Shown: positions 1-7,838 of the stretch, one piece after another | Numbering within the stretch: position 1 is the first letter of the stretch | How the letters are laid out: each line of letters begins with the position of its first letter | Assembly (NCBI GenBank): GCA_039933775.1 | Contig: JBDTNK010000042.1 | Location: 1 to 16,449, forward strand | Source of the DNA: JBDTNK01 sp039933775 | GTDB taxonomy: Bacteria > Chloroflexota > Limnocylindria > QHBO01 | Direction of reading: 5' to 3' | DNA: 16,449 bases | Made by a program: the position numbers and the translations under genes | The notes under the pieces: model-generated | Told to the model about the DNA's origin: nothing | Seen by the model: the letters and a program-made list of their open reading frames with translations, nothing else | The model's database searches: none

Positions 1-76
1 ACCGCGGTCCGGGCAGCAGGAGCGGCTCGAGAACGTCGTGAACCGGCGCATCTGGGCCTCCGACCGCGCCGGCTGA
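1..76 (+). CDS. xylA: Xylose isomerase, C-terminal end only (partial)
   Basis: An open frame enters from the left edge (first full codon at base 2) and ends with TGA at 74-76. The visible 24 residues include SGQQERLENVVNRRIW. This resembles, from memory, the C-terminal tail of xylose isomerases (SGxQExLENxxN in the E. coli type). The enzyme converts D-xylose to D-xylulose in the cytoplasm. The identification rests on a short tail, but it is reinforced by the xylose-type transporter and ROK regulator that converge on it. Its stop lies 6 nt from the stop of the opposing ABC ATPase gene. Everything upstream is outside the window. Confidence 0.65.
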   Translation, partial: PRSGQQERLENVVNRRIWASDRAG

Positions 77-85
77 CCGCGGTCA
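74..85. other. 12-bp perfect palindrome containing both convergent stop codons
   Basis: TGACCGCGGTCA is self-complementary. Its left end is the TGA stop of the xylA-like gene on the + strand. Its right end, read on the - strand, is the TGA stop of the ABC ATPase gene. There is no T-run, so terminator function is doubtful. Confidence 0.5.
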
Positions 86-880
86 ACGCAGCGCGGCGAG
101 CTCCTCGCTGGTGGCCTCATCCGGCCGCTTGCCCAGGATGATCATCCCGAGCACGCCGTCGGTGTCGACGTCGTCCTTGCGTACCGTGTCGACGATGCGG
201 CCGTGGTACATGACGCTGATGCGGTCCGCTAGGTCGTACACATCGTGGATGTCGTGGCTGATGAGGAAGATGCCGATCCCCTCACCCTTCAGCTGACGAA
301 CGAGGCCGCGGACCTGGGCCGTCTCGGCCGGACCCAGCGCCGCCGTCGGCTCGTCCATGATCAGGATCCTGGCGTTGAACTGCACGGCTCGCGCGATGGC
401 GACCGACTGCCGCTGACCGCCGGAGAGCGACACGACCGGCGACTTGAAGTTGTGGAAGTTCGGGTTGAGGCGACCCATCACCTTGCGGGTCGCGTCCTCC
501 ATGGCGCCATCGTCGATGGAGCCGATCGGCAACGTGAGCTCTCGTCCGAGGAAGACGTTCGCCGGCGCATCGAGATTGTCGGCCAGCGCCAGGTTCTGGT
601 AGATCGTCTCGATGCCGCGGGCCTTGGCGTCGCGCGGATTCTGGATGCTGACGCGCTCGCCGTTGACGTAGATCTGCCCGGAGTCGGGCAGCTGCGCGCC
701 GGCGAGCACCTTCATGAGCGTTGACTTGCCGGCGCCGTTGCCCCCCACCAGGCCGACGACCTCGCCCTCGTGCAGGTCGATGCTGACACCCGCAACGGCC
801 TGGACGCCGCCGAAAGCAACCTGGATGTCGCGCATCTCGACCAGCGGCGTTCCCATGCTGGCCGGGGTCTCGGCGCTCAT
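83..880 (-). CDS. Sugar ABC transporter ATP-binding protein, single-domain XylG/FrcA type
   Basis: This is the cytoplasmic ATPase of a carbohydrate importer, 265 aa from the chosen start. Visible motifs are Walker A GGNGAGKST (about 46-54), a Q-loop in YQNLAL (Q95), signature LSGGQ (152-156), Walker B ILIMDEP with D176/E177, and the H-loop ISHD (H209). E. coli XylG has two fused ABC domains and about 510 residues. This protein has one domain, as in FrcA-like ATPases, so it would act as a homodimer. The ATG at 880 is preferred because GGAAGGAA (893-886) sits 5 nt upstream. An alternative ATG at 901 overlaps the permease stop as ATGA but has no clear ribosome binding site; it would add seven residues. 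It is the last gene of the xylF-xylH-ATPase unit. Xylose specificity is inferred from context. Confidence 0.9.
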   Translation of the reverse strand: MSAETPASMGTPLVEMRDIQVAFGGVQAVAGVSIDLHEGEVVGLVGGNGAGKSTLMKVLAGAQLPDSGQIYVNGERVSIQNPRDAKARGIETIYQNLALADNLDAPANVFLGRELTLPIGSIDDGAMEDATRKVMGRLNPNFHNFKSPVVSLSGGQRQSVAIARAVQFNARILIMDEPTAALGPAETAQVRGLVRQLKGEGIGIFLISHDIHDVYDLADRISVMYHGRIVDTVRKDDVDTDGVLGMIILGKRPDEATSEELAALR

Positions 881-897
881 GGGCGTTCCTTCCGCGG

Positions 898-2223
898 TCA
901 TTTCGCTGCCCGCTTGCGGGTCCAGGCGTCGAAGGCGACAGCGAGGATCAGGACGATGCCGGCCACCACGTTCTGGCCCGGCGAGTTGACGCCCATGAAG
1001 CTCAGTCCGTAGGACAGCGACGCCATGACGAAGGCGCCCAGGACGGCACCGGGAATCGTTCCGGTGCCTCCGATGAACGACGTCCCGCCCACGACCGCCG
1101 CCGCGATGACGAAGAGCTCGTAGCTGTTTCCGATGTCGAGCGTGGCGCCGTTGAGGCGCGCCGCGACGACGGCTCCGGAGAGCGCGGCCAGGACGCCCAT
1201 CAGCACGAACGTCTTGAGGATCGTCAGGCGTGTGTTGATGCCGACGAGCTCGGCCGCGTCCGGGTTCCCGCCATAGGCATACACATAGCGCCCGAAGCGC
1301 CGACGGGTCGACATCCAGGTCATGACGACGGTCACCCCGATGAGCAGGACGGTCGGCACCGGGAAGCCCGCCGAGATCTTGAGGCCTCCCGCCGGCTCGG
1401 TGATGCCGTTCTCGCTCGCGTACTCGGTCGCCAGGCCCGGCGCCAGGTAGTTGCCGTTCGCGAACCAGGCGAGCCCCATGATGAGTCCGCACGCCACCGC
1501 GGCATAGGCGATCTCGGCCCACATCGGGCGCACCGGGAACCCGAAGCGCCTGCGCTGGCGCCGGCCATTCCAGAGCAGCGCGACGACCGCGAGGCAGCCG
1601 AGCGCTCCCAGCACCCAGGTGAGCGACCCGCCGATCGACCCGCGACCGCCGCCGCCAAGCAAGCGGAAGGCCGGATCGAGGCCCGTGACGGCGGCTCCGT
1701 TCGAGAAGTACCAGATCGCGCCGCGGATCGAGAGCAGTCCACCGAGCGTGACGACGAACGACGGCACGCCGATGTAGGCGATGATGAATCCCTGGAACGC
1801 GCCGATCGCGGCGCCCAGGCCGATGCCGATGGCGAGCGCGATCAGCCAGCGCAACGGGAAGTCGGGCCCCATGCCGAAGATGTTCGGCAGCCAATCGGTC
1901 ATCAGCGTGGCGTAGGTCATGGCCACCAGGCCCACGACCGAGCCCACCGACAGGTCGATGTTGCGCGCCACGATGACGAGGACCATCCCGGTGGCGAGGA
2001 TGGCCACGCTCGTGGCCTGGACCGCCAGCGTGACCATGTTGACCGGGCGGAAGAACTTGCCGTCGGTCAGCAGGTTGAAGCCAAGCAGAATGAGGGCGAG
2101 CGCCACCAACATCCCGAACAGGCGGAGGTCAACCTCCGTGGCGCCAATGATGCCGCGGAGGCGTGACCACGCCGAACCGGATGTCCTGGTTGAGGCCGAT
2201 GCCGTGTCGACGGCGTCTGCCAC
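898..2223 (-). CDS. xylH: Sugar ABC transporter permease, XylH type
   Basis: This 441-residue integral membrane protein belongs to the BPD_transp_2 family of sugar importer permeases (RbsC/XylH). It is strongly hydrophobic, with about ten membrane segments. It carries the family-typical stretches ILATGMVLVIVARNIDLSVG and, near the C-terminus, VVGGTSFIGGTGTIPGAVLG. A roughly 60-residue charged and hydrophobic insert in the middle (from about GRRQRRRFGF) makes it longer than E. coli XylH (about 393 aa). The start is GTG at 2223-2221, set by AAGGAGGA (2236-2229) 5 nt upstream. It lies 93 nt downstream of the binding-protein gene, with a strong hairpin in the gap, and 17 nt upstream of the ATPase start. 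The family is clear; the xylose substrate is inferred from neighbours. Confidence 0.9.
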   Translation of the reverse strand: MADAVDTASASTRTSGSAWSRLRGIIGATEVDLRLFGMLVALALILLGFNLLTDGKFFRPVNMVTLAVQATSVAILATGMVLVIVARNIDLSVGSVVGLVAMTYATLMTDWLPNIFGMGPDFPLRWLIALAIGIGLGAAIGAFQGFIIAYIGVPSFVVTLGGLLSIRGAIWYFSNGAAVTGLDPAFRLLGGGGRGSIGGSLTWVLGALGCLAVVALLWNGRRQRRRFGFPVRPMWAEIAYAAVACGLIMGLAWFANGNYLAPGLATEYASENGITEPAGGLKISAGFPVPTVLLIGVTVVMTWMSTRRRFGRYVYAYGGNPDAAELVGINTRLTILKTFVLMGVLAALSGAVVAARLNGATLDIGNSYELFVIAAAVVGGTSFIGGTGTIPGAVLGAFVMASLSYGLSFMGVNSPGQNVVAGIVLILAVAFDAWTRKRAAK

Positions 2224-2254
2224 GGCGGTCCTCCTTGCTCAGACGGGTGATGTG

Positions 2255-2287
2255 GCCTGCGCCCCCAAGATGCTCAGGGGCGCAGGC
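2255..2287 (-). promoter_or_regulatory. Intercistronic hairpin between xylF and xylH
   Basis: GCCTGCGCCCC at 2255-2265 is perfectly complementary to GGGGCGCAGGC at 2277-2287, with an 11-nt loop. It lies 29 nt after the xylF stop and 31 nt before the xylH start. No U-run follows on the - strand, so a full intrinsic terminator is unlikely. Partial termination, or protection of the xylF mRNA 3' end, would fit the usual need for excess binding protein; that role is inference. Confidence 0.6.
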
Positions 2288-2316
2288 GAATTCTCACGAA
2301 CTACGGACGACGGTCC

Positions 2317-3531
2317 TCACTGGCAATCATCAAAGCCCGGGTCGCCATCCTTGACCCCCGCGCAGATGTCGTCCTTGGTGGCGTACCAGCCGGCGTCCAT
2401 GACCACGTCGAGGTCCTCGGCGGTCAGTGGCGTCGGCTGCAGGATCAGCGACTTCACCGTCACGCCGCCCGGCGTGTCAAAGTCGACGGGGCTGTTCCCA
2501 TCGGTCGGCGCCACGGAGGGGTCGATGTCGATGGCGACCTGGTCCATCGCCGTTCCCTGGCACAGCGCGAGGGCGGCCTGGCCAGCGGCCCTGCCGAGCT
2601 CGTTCGCGTTCTTCCACACGTCGACGTACTGCTTGCCGAGCGCGACGTTGTTCAGGTTGGCGGGATCGCCGTCCTGGCCGCTCAGCGGCGGGAAGCCATA
2701 GCTCTTCGCCTCGAGCGCCGCAACCACGCCAAGGGCGGTGCTGTCGTTCTCAGCCAGGATCGCGTCGATCGTCACACCATCGGCATTGGCCTTGTCGATG
2801 ATGGCTTCCATGTTGGCCTGGGCGGTCGCGGTATCCCAGGCATCGGTGTACGTGCCGTAGTCATCCGGCCACGTTCCGGTCCCCGCCTCGGGGCCGTTCA
2901 GGATGGTGATGGTCCCGGCGTCGACCGCGTCCTTCAGGCCGGCGTCGTCCCAGCCCTGTGGCAGGAAGGTGGACGCGTTCGGATCGCCCGGATCACCCTT
3001 GATCAGGACGTAGTTGCCCTCCGGCACAGCCTCCATCACGGCCGATGCCTCTGCCTCACCGACGCCCACGTTATTGAACGTGATGTACAGCGTGCTCGGA
3101 TCCTCGATCAGCCGGTCATAGGCGATGACAGGAATCCCGTTGTCGGCGGCCTTCTGGACCGCGGGAAGGATTGCGTTCTGGTCCTGCGCCAGCAGGATCA
3201 GCACCGTTGCGCCCTGGCCGATGAGGTTGTCGACATCGGTGAGCTGCTGCTCGTTGCTGAGGTTCGCGTCGGCATCGATATAGGTGCCGCCGCCGTCCTC
3301 GACCGTCTGCTTGATGTTCGGCTGGTCGGCCGCAGCCCATCGCGGCTGCTGGAAGTTGTTCCACGAGACGCCGACGGTGCAATCCGTCGACCCTGTCGCC
3401 GATTCCGCCGGCTGTGACGAGGTGCCGCCCTGCGACTCCCCGGCCGTGGCGGATGCGCCGCCGTCGCTGCTGCACGCGGCGAGCAGCAGGGCGAGGACGC
3501 CCAGCATCGCCGCAAGCCTCCGAATGACCAT
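2317..3531 (-). CDS. xylF: D-xylose-type substrate-binding lipoprotein
   Basis: This is the extracytoplasmic sugar-binding protein of the importer (Peripla_BP_4 fold), 404 aa. The N-terminus is a lipoprotein signal, with basic residues, a hydrophobic stretch and lipobox LAAC (C20). A Ser/Gly/Thr-rich tether of about 28 residues follows. Segments matching XylF, from memory, include IPVIAYDRLI (AYDRMI in E. coli XylF), VPEGNYVLIKGDPGDPNA, ILAENDSTALGVV and SGQDGDPANL (SGQDAD in XylF). The ATG at 3531 has AAGGAG (3543-3538) 6 nt upstream. It is the first transporter gene, 97 nt downstream of the ROK regulator stop, with its own possible -35 box in the gap. ChvE-like glucose/xylose/arabinose binding is an alternative specificity. 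Confidence 0.9.
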   Translation of the reverse strand: MVIRRLAAMLGVLALLLAACSSDGGASATAGESQGGTSSQPAESATGSTDCTVGVSWNNFQQPRWAAADQPNIKQTVEDGGGTYIDADANLSNEQQLTDVDNLIGQGATVLILLAQDQNAILPAVQKAADNGIPVIAYDRLIEDPSTLYITFNNVGVGEAEASAVMEAVPEGNYVLIKGDPGDPNASTFLPQGWDDAGLKDAVDAGTITILNGPEAGTGTWPDDYGTYTDAWDTATAQANMEAIIDKANADGVTIDAILAENDSTALGVVAALEAKSYGFPPLSGQDGDPANLNNVALGKQYVDVWKNANELGRAAGQAALALCQGTAMDQVAIDIDPSVAPTDGNSPVDFDTPGGVTVKSLILQPTPLTAEDLDVVMDAGWYATKDDICAGVKDGDPGFDDCQ

Positions 3532-3598
3532 GAATGGCTCCTTCGCTCTGCTTGGAACGTGGCCGCCGATGGCGGTACCACGCAGTAGGCTACTCTCC

Positions 3599-3604
3599 TG
3601 TCAA
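3599..3604 (-). promoter_or_regulatory. Candidate -35 box upstream of xylF
   Basis: The - strand reads TTGACA, a perfect -35 consensus, about 68 nt before the xylF ATG. No good -10 box is found 16-18 nt downstream. The imperfect palindrome AGTAGCCTACT lies just after it, and an AAGGAGG sequence just before it. This is weak evidence that the transporter genes can be transcribed separately from the regulator. Confidence 0.25.
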
Positions 3605-3628
3605 GCCCTCCTTGTTCCGAATCGGCGC

Positions 3629-4858
3629 TTACCCGCCGATCGCCACACGACGTTCGTCGCGCAGCCAGCTGGCGGGGTCGGCGATGAACGGCTCGAGCGC
3701 CAGCTCGGCCGCTCCGAGGACCGGCGCGTCGACCCCGAGCGACGCCGGCACGATGGACACCAGCTCGCGTGACGCGCGCAGCGCGCGCTCGTCGAGCACC
3801 TGCTCCAGGCGATCTGCCACGAGTGGGTGGATACGCTCGAAGTGGCCGCCCAGCACGATCAGCGTCGGGTTGAAGACATTGACGAGCCCAGCCAGGCCGA
3901 TGCCGAGCCACGTGCCAACGTGGTCGACGGCCGCCAGCGCGCGGGGCTCGCCGGCGCGTGCCGCCGCGATCACATCGCTCACCGCTTCCCGACCTCCGTC
4001 GCGACGACGGCCCGCGCGCGCAAGCATCGCTCGCTCGCCGATCTCCGTCTCCCAGCAGCCCACGGAGCCGCAGCCGCAGCGCTGGCCAGCGGGGTTCACC
4101 GGGAGGTGGCCGATCTCACCGGCATACCCGGCGGCGCCGACGAGCGGCTGACCGTCGAGGAGCAGGTTGCCGCCGACGCCGACCTCGCCGGTGACATACA
4201 GAACGGCATCGGCACCCGCGGCTGCGCCGCGCCGGTGCTCCGCGACCGCGCCGAGGTCGGCCTCGTTGACGACCCACAGCGGTGCATCGAGGCCGAGCGC
4301 GGCGGTGAGCCGCTCACCGATGGGAACGTCGCGCCAACCGAGATTGGGAGAGTGCCGCACCATGCCGTCACTGCGCCGGACGACGCCCGCGATCGCGACG
4401 CCGACACCTACCAGCGACGGATCGTCGCGCAGAGCGTCGATCTGCGGCCGTGCCAGCTCGATCAGGTCGCTCGTGATGTCCACGTCGGACAGGTGCGCCC
4501 GCGGACGATCGACGCGTACGAGCTCGTGAATCGTGCCACCAAAGCCGACGATGGCCACGGCGAGCGAGTCGACGTTGATCTCGAGGGCGAGGGCGAGGGC
4601 GGCGTCCGAATCCGGCCGAACGGTCGGCGACGGACGCCCCGGCGTGCCGGCGGAGGGGCTCGGCTCTTCGTCGACCAGGCCGGCGGCCGCGAGCTCCCCG
4701 ACGAGGCCGCGGATCGTGCTGCGGGTCAGGCCCGTGCCGACGCCGAGCTCCGAGCGCGACAGCGGGCCGCGCAGGTGCAGCGCGCGGACGATGGCGCTGA
4801 GGTTGGCTCGACGAACGGTCTCGCTTCGATGGCCGATGGCATCACGCCGGCTGAACAC
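3629..4858 (-). CDS. ROK-family transcriptional regulator (XylR/NagC-like)
   Basis: This is a sugar-responsive DNA-binding repressor of the ROK family, 409 aa from the chosen start. Residues about 13-65 form the winged helix-turn-helix (VRRANLSAIVRALH, then LSRSELGVGTGLTRSTIRGLV). The rest is the ROK sugar-kinase-like domain, with GYAGEIGH (H251) and the zinc motif CGCGSVGCWE (C261, C263, C268). The frame is open further upstream, with an ATG at 4906. GTG at 4858 is preferred because AGAGGA (4876-4871) precedes it, although the 12-nt spacing is long. A TTGACA box on the - strand at 4924-4919 would also place transcription start inside the longer version. It is divergent from the dehydrogenase operon and upstream of xylF, so it probably controls both directions with a pentose as inducer. 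Confidence 0.88.
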   Translation of the reverse strand: MFSRRDAIGHRSETVRRANLSAIVRALHLRGPLSRSELGVGTGLTRSTIRGLVGELAAAGLVDEEPSPSAGTPGRPSPTVRPDSDAALALALEINVDSLAVAIVGFGGTIHELVRVDRPRAHLSDVDITSDLIELARPQIDALRDDPSLVGVGVAIAGVVRRSDGMVRHSPNLGWRDVPIGERLTAALGLDAPLWVVNEADLGAVAEHRRGAAAGADAVLYVTGEVGVGGNLLLDGQPLVGAAGYAGEIGHLPVNPAGQRCGCGSVGCWETEIGERAMLARAGRRRDGGREAVSDVIAAARAGEPRALAAVDHVGTWLGIGLAGLVNVFNPTLIVLGGHFERIHPLVADRLEQVLDERALRASRELVSIVPASLGVDAPVLGAAELALEPFIADPASWLRDERRVAIGG

Positions 4859-4947
4859 CAGAATTTGTGTTCCTCTCACCCAAATGTTTGTCGTAGACTC
4901 GTACATTGCGGCAGCGCGTGTCAATACATGCTGCGGAGAACGACGAG
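4859..4947. promoter_or_regulatory. Divergent control region with candidate repressor operator
   Basis: This gap is noticeably AT-richer than its surroundings and separates two divergent genes. It contains CAAATGTTTG (4881-4890), an inverted repeat CAAA/TTTG around two bases. It also contains a wider AATGT (4883-4887) and ACATT (4903-4907) pair, and TTGACA on the - strand at 4924-4919. ROK XylR operators in other bacteria are built of TTTGTT/AACAAA-like half-sites, which these partly resemble. No convincing -10 box was found on either strand. Confidence 0.4.
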
Positions 4948-5976
4948 ATGGAGACGGCTGATCCGGTGACCGCGCTGCGCTGGGGGGTGCTGTCGACTGC
5001 GACGATCGCACGAACCAAGGTGATCCCCGGCCTGCGCCGTTCCGAGCGCGGCGAGGTCGTGGCTATCGCCTCGCGCGATGCCGCTCTCGCCGAGCGCGTG
5101 GCGAGCCAGCTCGACATCCCGACGGCGCACGGCTCATACGAGGCGCTGCTCGCCGATCCGATGGTGGACGCGGTCTACATTCCGCTGCCCAACCACCTGC
5201 ATGCCGAGTGGACCATCGCCGCGGTGCGCGCGGGCAAGCACGTGCTGTGCGAGAAGCCGCTGGCCATGAGCTCCGTGGACGCCCAGCGGATGTGCGCAGC
5301 CGCCGACCAGGCCGGCGTCCTCCTGATGGAGGCCTTCATGTACCGCCACCATCCCTCCTGGGTCGCCGCGCGCCGGCTGGTGATCGAGGGTCGCATCGGT
5401 CGCCTGCTGGCGGTGCAGAGCTGGTTCAGCTACGTCAACGAGGACCCGACGAACATCCGCAACCTGCTCGAGGCCGGCGGCGGGGCGCTGTTCGACATCG
5501 GCTGCTACTGCGTCAACCTGTCGCGCATGCTTTTCGACGCCGAGCCGCTGCGCGCCCAGGCGTCGATCCGTCGCGATGCGCTCAACGCCACCGACGTCGT
5601 GACCGCGGGCATTCTCGAGTTCACCGATGGCATCGCCAGCTTCACCTGCTCGACGCGCGCCGAGGATGACCAGCGCGTCGACATCTACGGCACCACCGGG
5701 CGCATCTCGATCGAGATCCCGTTCAACATCCCGCCGGATCGACCGACCCGCATCTTCGTCACCGCCGGCGGTGACCCGCCCGTGGCACCGAACACCGAGA
5801 CGCTGACCTTCGAGCCAGCCGATCCGTACGCCGCGGAGGCCGATCGCTTCGCGGAGGCGGTCCTGGACGGCCTGCCCGTGCCCGTTCCAGCGACCGATGC
5901 CATTGCCAACCTGCGGGTGATGGAGGCAATCTTCAATGCCGCGGAGGAACCTGGAGACGAGCATGCCGAGCAATAG
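4948..5976 (+). CDS. Gfo/Idh/MocA-family oxidoreductase, probable sugar (D-xylose-type) dehydrogenase
   Basis: This cytoplasmic NAD(P)-dependent dehydrogenase has 342 aa, a usual length for the family. The N-terminal Rossmann part begins LRWGVLSTATIARTKVIPGL (10-29). The nucleotide loop is less canonical than GxGxxG, as in many family members. The catalytic EKP motif is CEKPLAM (E102-K103-P104), followed by MEAFMYRHHP. The C-terminal sheet domain includes GGGALFDIGCYCVNLSRML. The closest functional class known to me is NADP+ D-xylose 1-dehydrogenase, but related enzymes act on many sugars and inositols. ATG at 4948 follows CGGAGAA (4933-4939). A TTG-started extension from 4906 is possible but lacks a ribosome binding site and would run across the regulatory region. 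Its last 14 nt overlap the next gene. Confidence 0.87.
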   Translation: METADPVTALRWGVLSTATIARTKVIPGLRRSERGEVVAIASRDAALAERVASQLDIPTAHGSYEALLADPMVDAVYIPLPNHLHAEWTIAAVRAGKHVLCEKPLAMSSVDAQRMCAAADQAGVLLMEAFMYRHHPSWVAARRLVIEGRIGRLLAVQSWFSYVNEDPTNIRNLLEAGGGALFDIGCYCVNLSRMLFDAEPLRAQASIRRDALNATDVVTAGILEFTDGIASFTCSTRAEDDQRVDIYGTTGRISIEIPFNIPPDRPTRIFVTAGGDPPVAPNTETLTFEPADPYAAEADRFAEAVLDGLPVPVPATDAIANLRVMEAIFNAAEEPGDEHAEQ

Positions 5977-7828
5977 ATCCGTGTGGCCGCGAGCCGCGAC
6001 GGTGTTCGCCGTCGCCGTGCTCGTGGTCGGCAGCATCGTGGCCGTCATGCGGCCGTGGGGGGCGTGGCACGCCTGTGCGCCCGACCCGGTCCATCCGGAG
6101 TGGAGCGTGGCGCGACGCTGGGACGAGGCGCTCCTGGATGCGATTCGCCGAGCGCTTCCGGCCCCGACGGTCCATGCCCGCAATCTCTACCACACCTCCG
6201 CCGCGATGTGGGACGCCTGGGCCGCGTACGACCCGACGGCCCGCGGCGTGTTCATGAACGAGGAGCATGACGCGGGCGACGTGACGGCCGCCCGGTCGGA
6301 GGCGATGAGCTACGCAGCCTATCGGGTCCTGACGGCACGCTACATCAACGCGGTCGGCGGCAACGAGTCACTGTCGGAGTCCGCCGATGTCATGGACGCG
6401 CTGTGCTACCCGCTCGACGTGACCACGACCGAAGGTGACACGCCGGCGGCGGTCGGCAACCGGGTCGGCGAGACCATCCTCGCCGCGGCGGGCGACGACG
6501 GCTCGAACGAAGCGAACGGCTATGGACCGATGGGCTACGAGCCGGTGAACCCACCCCTGGTCGTGGCCAGCGACAAGATCAGCATGGTGGACCCGAACCG
6601 CTGGCAGCCACTCCAGATCGAGCACATGATCAGCCAGAACGGCATCCCGGTCGTCAACGGCGTGCAGCAGGCGATCGGGCCGCATTGGGGCCACGTGACC
6701 TCGTTCGCGATTCCGCCCGGTGGCGCCGACGGCATCCCGATGGACCCCGGTCCCCCGCCTGCCTTCGGCAGCGACGAGTACCGCGACCAGGCGATCGACG
6801 TCATCCGCCTCTCCAGCGAGCTCGACCCCGCCGATCAGACGACGCTGGACATCTCGCCCGGCGCCATGGGTGATGACGCGTTGGGGACGAACGACGGCGA
6901 CGGCTACGACGTCAACCCGCTGACCGGTCAGGCGTACGAGCCCGAGGTCGTGCGACGAGCCGATTTCGGACGGGTCATGGCCGAGTTCTGGGCCGACGGC
7001 CCCAAGTCCGAGACGCCTCCGGGGCACTGGAATGTCATCGCCAACCTGGTGGGCGACGAGCTGGGCGGCGACCTGCGCATCGGCGGCAGCGGGCCGGTCG
7101 TCGACCGGCTCGAATGGGACGTCAAGACCTACCTGGCGCTGAACGGCGCGGTCCACGACGCCGCAATCGCGGCCTGGGGTCTCAAGGGCCACTACGACTC
7201 GATCCGGCCGATCTCGATGATCCGCTACATGGGCAGCCTGGGCCAGTCCTCCGACCCCGACGGCCCGTCCTACGACCCCAACGGCCTGCCGCTGGTCGAC
7301 GGCCTGGTCGAGGTCATCACCCACGACTCCGCGGCGCCCGGCGGCCGGCACGAGGCACTCGCCGGCCACGAGGGGGAGATCGCCATCCGCGCCTGGGCGG
7401 GCAACCCGGCGGACCCGAAGACCGAGGCCGGCGGCGTGACGTGGATCCGCGCCGTCGAGTGGGTGCCCTACCAGCTGACGACGTTCGTCACGCCGGCGTT
7501 CCCGGGCTACATCTCGGGCCACAGCACCTTCAGCCGTGCGGCGGCCGAGGTGATGACCCACATGACCGGCAGCGCGTACTTCCCCGGCGGCGTGAGCGGC
7601 TACACGATCAAGGCGGGCTCGTTGGCATTCGAGCAGGGGCCGAGCACGGATATCGAGCTCGAATGGGCGACGTACTACGACGCCGCCGATCAGGCCGGCC
7701 GGTCACGGCTGTGGGGCGGCATCCACATCAGCGCGGACGACCTCAGCGGCCGCGTGGCCGGCGCCGCCTGCGGGATCGCGGCATGGACACGCGCAGTCGG
7801 ATACTTTGCCGGCGTCCCGCTGCCGTGA
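5963..7828 (+). CDS. Vanadium-dependent haloperoxidase / PAP2-superfamily enzyme, exported or membrane-anchored
   Basis: This 621-residue protein has one N-terminal hydrophobic segment (about 12-32) acting as signal or anchor, so the enzyme probably faces outside. All vanadate-binding motifs of the haloperoxidase/acid phosphatase fold are present in order. K408 and R415 lie in KGHYDSIRP, S518-G519-H520 in PGYISGHSTF, and R582 and H588 in SRLWGGIH. The K-to-R (7) and R-to-H (6) spacings match those of Curvularia chloroperoxidase (K353/R360, R490/H496). H588 would bind vanadate and H520 would be the acid-base histidine. Family members oxidise halides with H2O2, but some may be phosphatases; halide specificity cannot be read here. 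ATG at 5963 has GGAG (5953-5956) upstream and overlaps the dehydrogenase gene by 14 nt. The CRTAC1-like gene follows after 10 nt. Confidence 0.88.
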   Translation: MPSNRSVWPRAATVFAVAVLVVGSIVAVMRPWGAWHACAPDPVHPEWSVARRWDEALLDAIRRALPAPTVHARNLYHTSAAMWDAWAAYDPTARGVFMNEEHDAGDVTAARSEAMSYAAYRVLTARYINAVGGNESLSESADVMDALCYPLDVTTTEGDTPAAVGNRVGETILAAAGDDGSNEANGYGPMGYEPVNPPLVVASDKISMVDPNRWQPLQIEHMISQNGIPVVNGVQQAIGPHWGHVTSFAIPPGGADGIPMDPGPPPAFGSDEYRDQAIDVIRLSSELDPADQTTLDISPGAMGDDALGTNDGDGYDVNPLTGQAYEPEVVRRADFGRVMAEFWADGPKSETPPGHWNVIANLVGDELGGDLRIGGSGPVVDRLEWDVKTYLALNGAVHDAAIAAWGLKGHYDSIRPISMIRYMGSLGQSSDPDGPSYDPNGLPLVDGLVEVITHDSAAPGGRHEALAGHEGEIAIRAWAGNPADPKTEAGGVTWIRAVEWVPYQLTTFVTPAFPGYISGHSTFSRAAAEVMTHMTGSAYFPGGVSGYTIKAGSLAFEQGPSTDIELEWATYYDAADQAGRSRLWGGIHISADDLSGRVAGAACGIAAWTRAVGYFAGVPLP

Positions 7829-7838
7829 GGGTGATCGG

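Noticed and set aside
83..1894. 603-codon - strand frame extending the ABC ATPase upstream through the permease
   Set aside because: Only the last about 265-272 codons are ATPase; the upstream part is out of frame with the real permease.
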